Part shown: one piece after another, positions 7,997 to 16,929 of the stretch
How the letters are laid out: each line of letters starts with the position of its first letter
Position numbering within the stretch: the first letter of the stretch is position 1
Assembly (NCBI GenBank): GCA_046351215.1
Contig: JAXLYX010000011.1
Span: 1-64,000, forward strand
Reading direction: 5' to 3'
Source: JAXLYX01 sp046351215
Lineage (GTDB): Bacteria; Myxococcota_A; Polyangia; Polyangiales; Houyiibacteriaceae
DNA length: 64,000 bases
Notes under the pieces: generated by a model
The model's input: the letters and a program-made list of their open reading frames with translations, nothing else
Database searches by the model: none
Told to the model about the DNA's origin: nothing
Translations under genes and position numbers: made by a program

Positions 7997-9673
7997 TCAC
8001 GGGTGCTCGGCGAGCTCCCCGCTCTCGAACATCGCCTTCGAACGGCGGCGCTGGGCCTTGCCGCTCGACGTCTTGGGCAGCGCGCCGACCGGGACCAGGG
8101 CGACGTGCGACGGGGTCAGGGCGAACTCCTCGACCACCTTCGCGGGAATCGCCTCGCGCAGGGCGGGGGCGTCCTGCGAGCCGCACTCGGCCGCGATGAC
8201 GAGCTCCTCCGTGCCGTCCTTCATCACCGAGAAGGCGACCACGTTGCCGCGTCGCACGCCCTCGATGTCGCCGACGACCCACTCGATGTCCTGCGGGTAG
8301 TGGTTGGCGCCGCGGATGATGATCAGATCCTTCACGCGACCGCAGATGAAGAGCTCGCCCTCCGCGAGGTAGCCGAGGTCGCCGGTGTAGAGCCAGCCCT
8401 CCTTGAAGCACTCGCGCGTGGCTTCCTCGTTCTCGAAGTAGCCCGCGGTCACGCTCGGACCCTTCGTGACCACCTGACCGACGCGGCGCTCCCCGAGCGG
8501 CTTGCCGTCCTCGTCGACGACCGCGAGCTCGTGGCCCGGGAAGGGACGGCCGCAGCCGACGATCTCGAGCACGGTCTTCGTGCCGGCGCCCGCCGGCGTC
8601 GCACGACCCTCGCGCATCGCGTCGGCGTCGACGCGATCGACGAGCATCGGCGTGCCGCGCGGATGGAAGGTGATCGCGAGCGTGCTCTCGGCCATGCCGT
8701 AGCTCGGCAGGAGCGCGGTGGCCTGGAAGCCCGCGGGGGCGAACTTCACCGCGAAGTCGTGGAGCGTCTGCGCGCGGATCGGCTCGGCGCCGCAGCCCGC
8801 GACGCGGAGCGACGAGAGGTCGAGCGATGCGAGGTCCTTGTCCTTCACGCGCTTCGTGACGAGCTGGTACGCGAAGTTCGGCGCGTACGTGATCGTGCCG
8901 CGGTACTTCGTGATCGTCTCGAGCCAGAGGCCGGGGCTGCGCGCGAAGCTCTCGGTCGGCAGGATCACGACGGGGATGTCGCAGACCACGGTGCCGAGGA
9001 TGAAGCCGATGAGCCCCATGTCGTGGAAGAGCGGGAGCCAGCTCACGCCGACGTCCTGGTCGTTCCGGTCGAGACCGGCGGGGCCGAGGAAGGCCCGCGC
9101 GTTCGCGACGAGGTTCCGGTGCGTGACCATCACGCCCTTCGGCTTGCTCGTGCTCCCCGAGGTGAACTGGAGGAAGCAGAGGTCGTCCGGCGTGAGGGTC
9201 GGACGCGCGAAGTCCGGCGCCTCGCTCTCGAAGGCGTGCTCGACGGTGACGATGCGCTCGAGGCCGGCGACGCGCTCGCGCACGAGCTCGACGACCTCGC
9301 GGTTGCCGTCCATGCAGAGGACGACGCGCGAGCGAGCGGTCTCGAGGATGTGCGCGAGCGTCTCGACGTAGCCCTCGACGTTCTTGAAGCTCGCCCGCGG
9401 GAAGATCGGCACGGGCACGATGCCGGCGACCGAGGCCGCGAAGAACGTGAGGACGAATTCGTGCGGCTCCGGGATCACGAGGGCCAGGCGATCGCCCTTG
9501 CCGAGACCCATCGCCACCAGGTGACGTGCCCGCCGGTACGCTTCGGCCTCGAGGGCCTCGTAGGGGTAGTAGCGCTCTTGGCGGTCGCGGCCGATGAACC
9601 GGAAGCCCCGATCCTCCCCTCGGGGGAGGGCGGCGAGGGCGGAGACCAGGGTCGTCGAGGGGTCGGCGGTCAT
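7997..9673 (-). CDS. Fatty acyl-AMP ligase (FAAL)
   Basis: A 558-residue ANL enzyme. The P-loop is LQFTSGSTSKPKGVMVTH; the stretch WLETITKYRGTITYAPNFAY and the later GCGAEPI are hallmarks of FAALs, which stop at acyl-adenylate and pass the acyl group to an ACP instead of CoA. The hinge is YTGDLGYLAEGELFICGR and the catalytic Lys is in LPKTSSGKAQRR. It lies upstream of an ACP gene on the same strand, so fatty acid loading of that ACP is the likely job. The ATG at 9673 has no Shine-Dalgarno sequence and sits just after a TTGACA-18-CATAAC promoter, so the transcript may be leaderless. The open frame runs on to 11518 but overlaps ompA there and is not coding. Confidence 0.93.
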   Translation of the reverse strand: MTADPSTTLVSALAALPRGEDRGFRFIGRDRQERYYPYEALEAEAYRRARHLVAMGLGKGDRLALVIPEPHEFVLTFFAASVAGIVPVPIFPRASFKNVEGYVETLAHILETARSRVVLCMDGNREVVELVRERVAGLERIVTVEHAFESEAPDFARPTLTPDDLCFLQFTSGSTSKPKGVMVTHRNLVANARAFLGPAGLDRNDQDVGVSWLPLFHDMGLIGFILGTVVCDIPVVILPTESFARSPGLWLETITKYRGTITYAPNFAYQLVTKRVKDKDLASLDLSSLRVAGCGAEPIRAQTLHDFAVKFAPAGFQATALLPSYGMAESTLAITFHPRGTPMLVDRVDADAMREGRATPAGAGTKTVLEIVGCGRPFPGHELAVVDEDGKPLGERRVGQVVTKGPSVTAGYFENEEATRECFKEGWLYTGDLGYLAEGELFICGRVKDLIIIRGANHYPQDIEWVVGDIEGVRRGNVVAFSVMKDGTEELVIAAECGSQDAPALREAIPAKVVEEFALTPSHVALVPVGALPKTSSGKAQRRRSKAMFESGELAEHP

Positions 9674-9712
9674 GGTGGGCGCGTTATGAGGGGGGGGTGG
9701 ACGGCGTGTCAA
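9674..9712 (-). promoter_or_regulatory. Sigma70-like promoter for the FAAL gene, leaderless geometry
   Basis: On the minus strand TTGACA (9712-9707, a perfect -35 box) is followed after 18 nt by CATAAC (9688-9683, four of six matches to TATAAT). Transcription would begin around 9676-9674, almost directly on the ATG at 9673. The match is by eye in a 70 percent GC background. Confidence 0.5.
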
Positions 9713-9817
9713 GTCCGCGAACTCACAAGAAAACAGGCCACGCGGTCGGTAATTCGCCGATAGGGCGGCAACACGGGACTTGACCTCGGGTGCGGAAACA
9801 GGCGAACTCTTGCGCCC

Positions 9818-11269
<1,452 letters not shown>

Positions 11270-11301
11270 GGCCGCGGGCTCCGTGAGGGGCCCCCTCTCG
11301 A

Positions 11302-11333
11302 CGAAGGGCTCCGGGCATCCCCGGGGCCCTTCG
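11302..11333 (+). terminator. Terminator-like hairpin after ompA
   Basis: A 14-bp stem: CGAAGGGCTCCGGG (11302-11315) pairs with CCCGGGGCCCTTCG (11320-11333) with one G.U pair and the 4-nt loop CATC. No T-tract follows, as is usual at this GC content. The group II intron begins 5 nt after the stem. Confidence 0.65.
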
Positions 11334-11338
11334 CCGTT

Positions 11339-13181
11339 GTGCGCCCAGCATGGGCGCGACCTTGCGGGTGCAAGTCCCGCCGAGAGGAGACCATCCCGAT
11401 CGAAGCGAACCGCAACTGCGGAAGGGCGACCGACCGTGGGGAGGAAGCGGGGAGCGAAACCGCGGGCCGATGGACAAGAACCCGATACGAGGCGGCGCCG
11501 AGCGGGGCGAGCGGGCAACGAACCGCGAAGCTCCGATGGTCTAGGCTCTGGCGACGTAGATCGGGCGGTCGTGCGGGGAAGGGTCGCGTTCTTACCTGGG
11601 GAGATCTCGCTTCGGGCCTGAAAGGGCCACGCGAAAGCGGAGCGAGAAGTCAGCCGAGACCGTAGTAGTCACGAGCGATCGAGACGAAGGGTCGAACGGA
11701 GAGGAGAGCGAAACGAGCGTGCGTCTCGGAGGCAAACGGCCGCAGATGACGAGGCAACTCGAGCTCCCGTGGAGAGACAGGGGCGAAACCCCGACGGCTC
11801 CACGGAGCGCGGAAGCGCGGACGGCGACGCACGGAAACGAGCGCTCGGGAGCGAGCGACCTGATGGAATGCGTGTGCGAACGCGCGAACCTGAAGGCCGC
11901 GCTGAAACGGGTGAGGAAGAACAAGGGCAGCGCCGGCATCGACGGGATGACGGTGGATGAGCTGCCGGAGCACCTGAAGACGCACTGGCCCGCGCTCCGC
12001 GAGCAACTGCTCGCGGGCACGTACCAGCCGTCGCCGGTGCGAAGGCACGCGATCCCGAAGAGCGGCGGTGGGGTACGAGAGCTCGGCATCCCGACCGTCG
12101 TCGATCGGTTCATCCAACAAGCCATCCTGCAGGTGCTCGGACCTCGGTTCGACCCGACCTTCTCGCAGCACAGCTACGGCTTCCGACCCGGACGAAGCGC
12201 CCACGACGCGGTCGTGCAAGCGCAGCGGTACGTGAACGAAGGCCGTCGCTTCGTGGTGGACGTGGATCTGGAGAAGTTCTTCGACCGCGTGAACCACGAC
12301 GTGTTGATGGGAAGGCTTGCGAGGCGGATCGAGGACAAGAGGCTGCTCGGGTTGATTCGCCGCTATCTCGAAGCCGGGATGATGGCGAACGGGGTCGTGA
12401 TGGAGCGACGCGAGGGGACGCCGCAAGGCGGACCGCTCTCGCCGCTGCTCGCGAACGTGCTCTTGGACGAGGTCGACAAGGAGCTCGAGAAACGCGGACA
12501 CGCGTTCGTGCGGTACGCCGACGACTGCAACGTGTACGTGCGGTCGCGACGCGCGGGCGAACGCGTGATGGGGCTGCTGCGGCGGCTCTACGCGAACCTC
12601 CGACTCCGAGTGAACGAAGCCAAGAGCGCGGTGGACCGGCCGCAGAACCGAAAGCTGCTCGGGTACTCCTTCTGGAGCGCGCGAGGGGGCGAGGTGAAGC
12701 GGCGGGTCGCGCCCAAGGCCCTGACGGCGATGAAGGATCGCGTGCGGGAGATCACGCGCCGGACCCGGAGCCAGAGCATCGAACGAGTCGCGCAGGACCT
12801 ACGGTCGTACCTGACGGGATGGAAGAGCTACTTCCGCCTCGCCGATACCCCCAAGATCTTCCGCGAGCTCGACAAGTGGATCCGGCACCGGATACGGGCG
12901 TTGCACCTCAAGCACTGGCGCCACGGTCCGACGATCTACCGCGAGCTGCGGGCCCGGGGGCTCTCCGAGCTCGGAGCCACGCGGGTCGCCAGCAACCGGC
13001 GTCGCTGGTGGAAGAACTCCGCCCAGCTCATCCACGTCGCCTTCCCCACCCGCTACTTCGACCAGCTCGGGATCCCGAGGCTGGCCGAGTAACCTCAACT
13101 CTCCGAACCGCCGGATGCGGACCCGCATGTCCGGTGGTGTGGCAGGGGTCCCGGGGGATTTCCCCGGGCCCCTATGCCGAT
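11339..13181 (+). mobile_element. Complete group II intron (1843 nt)
   Basis: The 5' end GTGCG (11339) continues into a hairpin around CGCCCAGCATGGGCG, and a GAAGTCAGCCGAGACCGTAGTAGT stretch near 11644-11671 is typical of domains II-III of bacterial group II introns. Domain V is at 13107-13138: a 9-bp stem (13107-13115 with 13130-13138), a 2-nt bulge (TG, 13128-13129), a 4-bp upper stem and the loop GACC. Domain VI follows (13141-13178), with a bulged A at 13174, 7 nt from the 3' end, as the predicted branch point. The 3' boundary is CCGAT at 13181. The maturase gene sits in domain IV. All parts needed for splicing and mobility appear intact. Confidence 0.93.
11746..13092 (+). CDS. Group II intron-encoded reverse transcriptase/maturase
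   Basis: A 448-residue intron-encoded protein. Reverse transcriptase blocks are complete: GSAGIDGMTV (RT1), HAIPKSGGGVRELGIP (RT2), QHSYGFRPGRSAHDAV (RT3), VVDVDLEKFFDRVNHD (RT4, catalytic Asp), GTPQGGPLSPLLANV (RT5) and the catalytic YADDCNVYV (RT6). The maturase X domain follows (LRSYLTGWKSYFRL), and the protein ends in PTRYFDQLGIPRLAE. No HNH endonuclease domain is present. The start is placed at ATG 11746 (MTRQLELPW), with GGAGG 13 nt upstream; GTG 11719 is an in-frame alternative adding nine residues. It splices its own intron and copies it into DNA targets. Confidence 0.93.
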   Translation: MTRQLELPWRDRGETPTAPRSAEARTATHGNERSGASDLMECVCERANLKAALKRVRKNKGSAGIDGMTVDELPEHLKTHWPALREQLLAGTYQPSPVRRHAIPKSGGGVRELGIPTVVDRFIQQAILQVLGPRFDPTFSQHSYGFRPGRSAHDAVVQAQRYVNEGRRFVVDVDLEKFFDRVNHDVLMGRLARRIEDKRLLGLIRRYLEAGMMANGVVMERREGTPQGGPLSPLLANVLLDEVDKELEKRGHAFVRYADDCNVYVRSRRAGERVMGLLRRLYANLRLRVNEAKSAVDRPQNRKLLGYSFWSARGGEVKRRVAPKALTAMKDRVREITRRTRSQSIERVAQDLRSYLTGWKSYFRLADTPKIFRELDKWIRHRIRALHLKHWRHGPTIYRELRARGLSELGATRVASNRRRWWKNSAQLIHVAFPTRYFDQLGIPRLAE

Positions 13182-13258
13182 CCGTCGTCGGGCAGGCCGA
13201 CTTCCTCGCACGCGCCACAAACCGGCCGATCGGCTCGGAAAGCGACGTGGTCTCTGCC

Positions 13259-13295
13259 TTGCCACGCAGGGTGGAGGCATCTATTAACCCGCGCG
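13259..13295 (+). promoter_or_regulatory. Sigma70-like promoter for the ketosynthase operon, leaderless geometry
   Basis: TTGCCA (13259-13264, five of six -35 matches) and TATTAA (13282-13287, four of six -10 matches) are separated by exactly 17 nt. The predicted start of transcription is about 13293-13296, which is the ATG itself, and no Shine-Dalgarno sequence precedes the ATG. The promoter lies outside the intron, in the 3' exon. Confidence 0.55.
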
Positions 13296-14534
13296 ATGTC
13301 ACGAGTCTTCGTCACGGGTGTCGGGGTCGTGAGCCCGCTCGGTCACGGGTTCGACACGTACTGGCGCGCGCTCGTCGACGGACGGGACGCGGCCGCGGAG
13401 GTCGCGGGCTTCGACACCGCCGGCCTCGATCGCACGCGCGCCTGCGAGGTGCGCGATTTCCGGCCGCACGATCACCTCTCGGCCGCCGAGGCCGAGCGCA
13501 GCGGTCGCTGCTCGCAGTTCGCGCTCGCCGCGGCCCGCATGGCCGTGGCGCACGCGGGGCTCTCGCCCGAAGCCCTCGCGGGGCCCCGCACCTCGGTCGT
13601 CCTCGGGACGACCATGGGCGAGGCCAACCTCCTCGGTCGGCTCGAGAACGCGTGGATCCACCGCGGCCTCGACGCCGTCGAGAAGAACGCGATCGCGAGC
13701 TACGGCACGACGCTCCTGCCGATCCACGTCGCGCGCGCGTTCGGTGCGCGCGGCCTCGTCCATGCGCTCCCGGCCGCCTGCGCCGCGGGCAACTACGCGA
13801 TCGGCTTCGCCTCCGATCTCATCCGGACGGGACGCGCGGACGTCGTGATCTCGGGTGCGACCGAGGTGATCGAGAAGCTCCAGTACGCGGGCTTCGTCCG
13901 GCTCGGTGCGATGGCGCCCGAGAAGGTGCAGCCCTTCGACCTGAACCGTCGCGGGCTCCTCGTCGGCGAAGGCGCCGGAGTCCTCGTGCTCGAGTCCGAG
14001 GCGAGCCTCGTGCGGCGCGGAGCGACGCCCCTCGCCGAGGTCGGCGGCTACGGCCTCGCCTGCGACGCCTACCACATCACGCGGCCCCATCCCGAGGGCG
14101 CGGGGAGCCTCCACGTGCTGCGCGAGGCGATCGTCCGCAGCGGGCTCGAGCCGAGCCAGGTCGATCACGTGAACGCCCACGGTACGGCGACGCCAGCGAA
14201 CGATCAGGTCGAGGCGATGGTGCTGAACCAGCTCTTCGGAACGCACCGGCCGAGCGTCACGAGCGTGAAGAGCATGATCGGGCACTGCATGGGCGCCGCC
14301 AGCGCGCTCGAGGCAGCAGCCTGCATCGGCACCATCCTCCACGGGATCCAGCCGCCGACGATCCACTACGAGACGCCGGATCCCGCCTGCGATCTCGACG
14401 TGGTCGCGAACGCGCCCCGTCGGGCGAAGTCGGACGTCGTGCTGAACAACAGCCTCGCGTTCGGCGGCTACGACGCGGCCGTGATCTTCGCGAAGCCGGG
14501 CGTGCTCCCGCCGCCTTCCGAGGTGCAGGCATGA
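13296..14534 (+). CDS. Beta-ketoacyl synthase (catalytic subunit, KAS II-type)
   Basis: A 412-residue condensing enzyme with the full Cys-His-His triad: Cys162 in LPAACAAGNYA, His295 in NAHGTATPANDQ and His330 in SMIGHCMGAASALEA. It would elongate an acyl chain on ACP by decarboxylative condensation with malonyl-ACP. It is followed, with an ATGA overlap, by a catalytically dead paralog, an arrangement like KS-alpha/chain-length-factor pairs of type II PKS and aryl polyene systems. No fabD/fabG neighbours are present, so it is probably not the housekeeping enzyme. First gene of the operon 13296-18531. Confidence 0.92.
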   Translation: MSRVFVTGVGVVSPLGHGFDTYWRALVDGRDAAAEVAGFDTAGLDRTRACEVRDFRPHDHLSAAEAERSGRCSQFALAAARMAVAHAGLSPEALAGPRTSVVLGTTMGEANLLGRLENAWIHRGLDAVEKNAIASYGTTLLPIHVARAFGARGLVHALPAACAAGNYAIGFASDLIRTGRADVVISGATEVIEKLQYAGFVRLGAMAPEKVQPFDLNRRGLLVGEGAGVLVLESEASLVRRGATPLAEVGGYGLACDAYHITRPHPEGAGSLHVLREAIVRSGLEPSQVDHVNAHGTATPANDQVEAMVLNQLFGTHRPSVTSVKSMIGHCMGAASALEAAACIGTILHGIQPPTIHYETPDPACDLDVVANAPRRAKSDVVLNNSLAFGGYDAAVIFAKPGVLPPPSEVQA

Positions 14535-15667
14535 AGCCGCTCGCGATCACCGGGCTCGGCTCGGTCGGACCCCACGGCACCGGACGTGCCTCGTTCGAAG
14601 CCGCGCTGCGCGATCCCGAGGCCGCGCGCGAGCGGGCGTTCGCGAGCGCCCCGACGGTCGTCCCGGTCGAGTCGGCCGTGGGCCTCCGCCTCGCCGAGGC
14701 CGCCTCCTTCGATCCGTCCGAGCACCTCGGCGCGAAGGGCCATCGCAATTTCGATCGTCTCACGAAGATGATGATCGTCGCGGCGAAGGTCGCGCTCGAG
14801 GACGCCGGTCTCAAGAAGGACGGTGCGTTCGTCGCGCTCGGGCCCGAGGTCGTGGGCGTCTGCTCGGCGACCGCGTACGGCTCGCTCGACGAGATCACCG
14901 AGCTGAACCGCGTCGCCGAGCTCGAGCATCCCCGGTACCTCAATCCCACGCGCTTCCCGAACACGGTGATCAACGCGCCGGCCGGCTACGTGAGCATCTG
15001 GGAGGACCTCCGCGCGCCCAACACCACGCTGGTCGACGGCAACGCGGGCTCGCTCGACGCCGTCCTCCATGCCTCGATCCACCTCGCGAGCGGCCGCGCG
15101 AAGGCCTTCGTCGTCGGAGGCGGCGAGGTCCTCTCGGAGCCGCTCTGTCTGGGCCTTCGACTCGCGGGCTGCGCCGAGGGAGAGCTCGCGATCGGCGAGG
15201 GCGCGGCCTATGCGGTGATCGAGCCGCTCGACGCGGCTCGGGCACGGGGAGCGGCTCCGCTCGCCCGCGTGCTCGGCTACGGGTCGGCCTTCGAGGCGCC
15301 GGACGACGAGGTCGCGCTCGTGCTCGGCTCGGCCACCGCGGTCGAGCGCGCGGTCCGCGACGCGCTCGCCGATGCCGGGCTCTCGGCCGAGGCGGTCGAG
15401 GGGGTCGTCTCCGCCGCGAGCGGTCGCGCGATCTTCGACGAGGCCGAGCGCGAGGGGCTCGCCCGCGTCCTCGGCCGCGACGTGCCGACGTTCGAGCCGA
15501 AGCGCTTCGTCGGCGAGACCTTCGGCGCGTCGGGCGCGTTCGGTCTCGCCTCGGCGGTCGGCTGGGTCCGCGGCCTCGTCGAGGGCGCATCCGCCCCGAA
15601 GGTCGCCCTCGTCCTCGCCGTGGGGCTCTACGGCAACGTCAGTGCGGTGGTGGTGGCTGCCGCTTGA
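14531..15667 (+). CDS. Ketosynthase-like protein lacking the catalytic triad (chain-length-factor-like)
   Basis: A 378-residue thiolase-fold paralog of the preceding ketosynthase. All three catalytic residues are replaced: the Cys segment reads VDGNAGSLDA (about residues 168-177), the NAHGT position reads SAASGRAIFD, and the GHxxGAAG position reads GETFGASGAFGL. Loss of all three while keeping the fold is what chain-length factors show; they dimerise with the active ketosynthase and set the product length. The 4-nt overlap with the upstream gene supports 1:1 production. A role as partner subunit is inference. Confidence 0.85.
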   Translation: MKPLAITGLGSVGPHGTGRASFEAALRDPEAARERAFASAPTVVPVESAVGLRLAEAASFDPSEHLGAKGHRNFDRLTKMMIVAAKVALEDAGLKKDGAFVALGPEVVGVCSATAYGSLDEITELNRVAELEHPRYLNPTRFPNTVINAPAGYVSIWEDLRAPNTTLVDGNAGSLDAVLHASIHLASGRAKAFVVGGGEVLSEPLCLGLRLAGCAEGELAIGEGAAYAVIEPLDAARARGAAPLARVLGYGSAFEAPDDEVALVLGSATAVERAVRDALADAGLSAEAVEGVVSAASGRAIFDEAEREGLARVLGRDVPTFEPKRFVGETFGASGAFGLASAVGWVRGLVEGASAPKVALVLAVGLYGNVSAVVVAAA

Positions 15668-15689
15668 GGCCGCCTTCCGGGAGACATCG

Positions 15690-16922
15690 ATGGATTGGTT
15701 GAACGAGAAGGCGAAGATCGAGCTCCAGCGCATCCGCGAGGCCCAGGAGAAGCAGGTCTATCCCTACTTCAAGCCCTTCGAGGTCGGCGGGCTGCACACG
15801 ACCATCGGCGGCCAGCCGATCGTCAATTTCAGCTCCAACGACTACCTCGGCCTGACGAACCATCCGAAGGTGAAGGAGGCCGCGAAGCTCGCGGTCGACA
15901 AGTTCGCCTGCGGTCTCTCGTCCTCGCGCGTGCAGGCGACGACGACGATGCACGTCGAGCTCGAGGAGCGCCTCGCGAGCTGGTTCGGCTTCGAGAGCTG
16001 CCTGCTCTTCACGACCGGCTACCAGGCGATGGTCGGGACGATCATGGCGTTCGCCGACAAGGACACGACGCTCGTCCTCGACAACCTCTCGCACGCCTGC
16101 ATCCTCGACGGGACCTTCCTCTCCGCCGGCACCCCCGGGCGTCAGCCCGAGGTCCGCTTCTTCAACCACAACAGCGCCAAGTCGCTCGACCGCGTGCTGC
16201 GCACCCGCGAGCGGAAGAACGCGATGGTCCTCTTCGAGGGCATCTACTCGCTCGACGGAGACGAGGCGAACATCCAGGAGATGGTGGCGGTCGCGGAGAA
16301 GCACGAGAACACCGTGCTCGTCTGCGACGACGCCCACGGCACCGGCACGCTCGGCCGGGGCGGCCGCGGCATCCTCGAGAAGTACTCGCTCTACGGCAAG
16401 GTCCCCGTCGTCGTCAGCACCTTCTCGAAGAGCTTCGGCGGCATCGGCGGCATCCTCCTCGGGACGAAGGACGTCGTCGATCACGTGAAGCACACGGCGC
16501 GCTCCTTCCTCTTCAGCGCGACGCTGCCGGCGCCGATCGTCGCGGCGGCCTCGACCATCCTCGACATGCTCGAGGCGGACGGCGAGGGCCTCGTCGCCGA
16601 GCTGCACGAGAAGGCCGCGTACATGCGGAAGAACCTCCTCGACATCGGCTTCGACCTCGGCGACTCGAACACCCACATCATGCCCGTGATGTGCAAGGAC
16701 GAGCGGAAGGCGCTCTTCATGCACATCGCCCTGCTCGAGAGCGGCGTGATGATGGTGCCGATCACGTATCCGGGCGTGAAGAAGGGCGAGGAGCGCCTGC
16801 GCGTGAACATCACGCGCGGCCACTCCTACGAGGACATGGACAAGGCGCTCGAGCTCCTCAAGACCTACGGCGAAGCCTTCTTCGTGCTCTCCGGCGAAGA
16901 GCTCGCGCCGATGGAGGACTGA
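15690..16922 (+). CDS. PLP-dependent alpha-oxoamine synthase (serine palmitoyltransferase/AONS family)
   Basis: A 410-residue fold-type I PLP enzyme that would condense an acyl thioester with an amino acid, losing CO2, to give an alpha-amino ketone. Key residues are His135 (NLSHACILDG, stacks on PLP), Asp213 and His216 (CDDAHGTGT), and Lys247 (STFSKSFGG, Schiff base). The TFSKS lysine context resembles serine palmitoyltransferases and related acyl-ACP users rather than the TxGKA of AONS and KBL. The N-terminal FSSNDYLGL is common to the whole family. No biotin genes are nearby, which argues against BioF. It lies 22 nt after the chain-length-factor-like gene. Confidence 0.88.
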   Translation: MDWLNEKAKIELQRIREAQEKQVYPYFKPFEVGGLHTTIGGQPIVNFSSNDYLGLTNHPKVKEAAKLAVDKFACGLSSSRVQATTTMHVELEERLASWFGFESCLLFTTGYQAMVGTIMAFADKDTTLVLDNLSHACILDGTFLSAGTPGRQPEVRFFNHNSAKSLDRVLRTRERKNAMVLFEGIYSLDGDEANIQEMVAVAEKHENTVLVCDDAHGTGTLGRGGRGILEKYSLYGKVPVVVSTFSKSFGGIGGILLGTKDVVDHVKHTARSFLFSATLPAPIVAAASTILDMLEADGEGLVAELHEKAAYMRKNLLDIGFDLGDSNTHIMPVMCKDERKALFMHIALLESGVMMVPITYPGVKKGEERLRVNITRGHSYEDMDKALELLKTYGEAFFVLSGEELAPMED

Positions 16923-16929
16923 CGCCCGC

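Noticed and set aside
11339..13181. Reading the reverse transcriptase as a retron or DGR
   Set aside because: The RT is followed by a maturase X domain and surrounded by a complete group II ribozyme (GTGCG start, domains V and VI); no msr/msd or variable repeat is seen.
13296..15667. Housekeeping FabF/FabB fatty acid synthase genes
   Set aside because: No fabD, fabG or fabH is nearby, the second protein is catalytically dead, and the pair is coupled to an oxoamine synthase; a dedicated pathway fits better.
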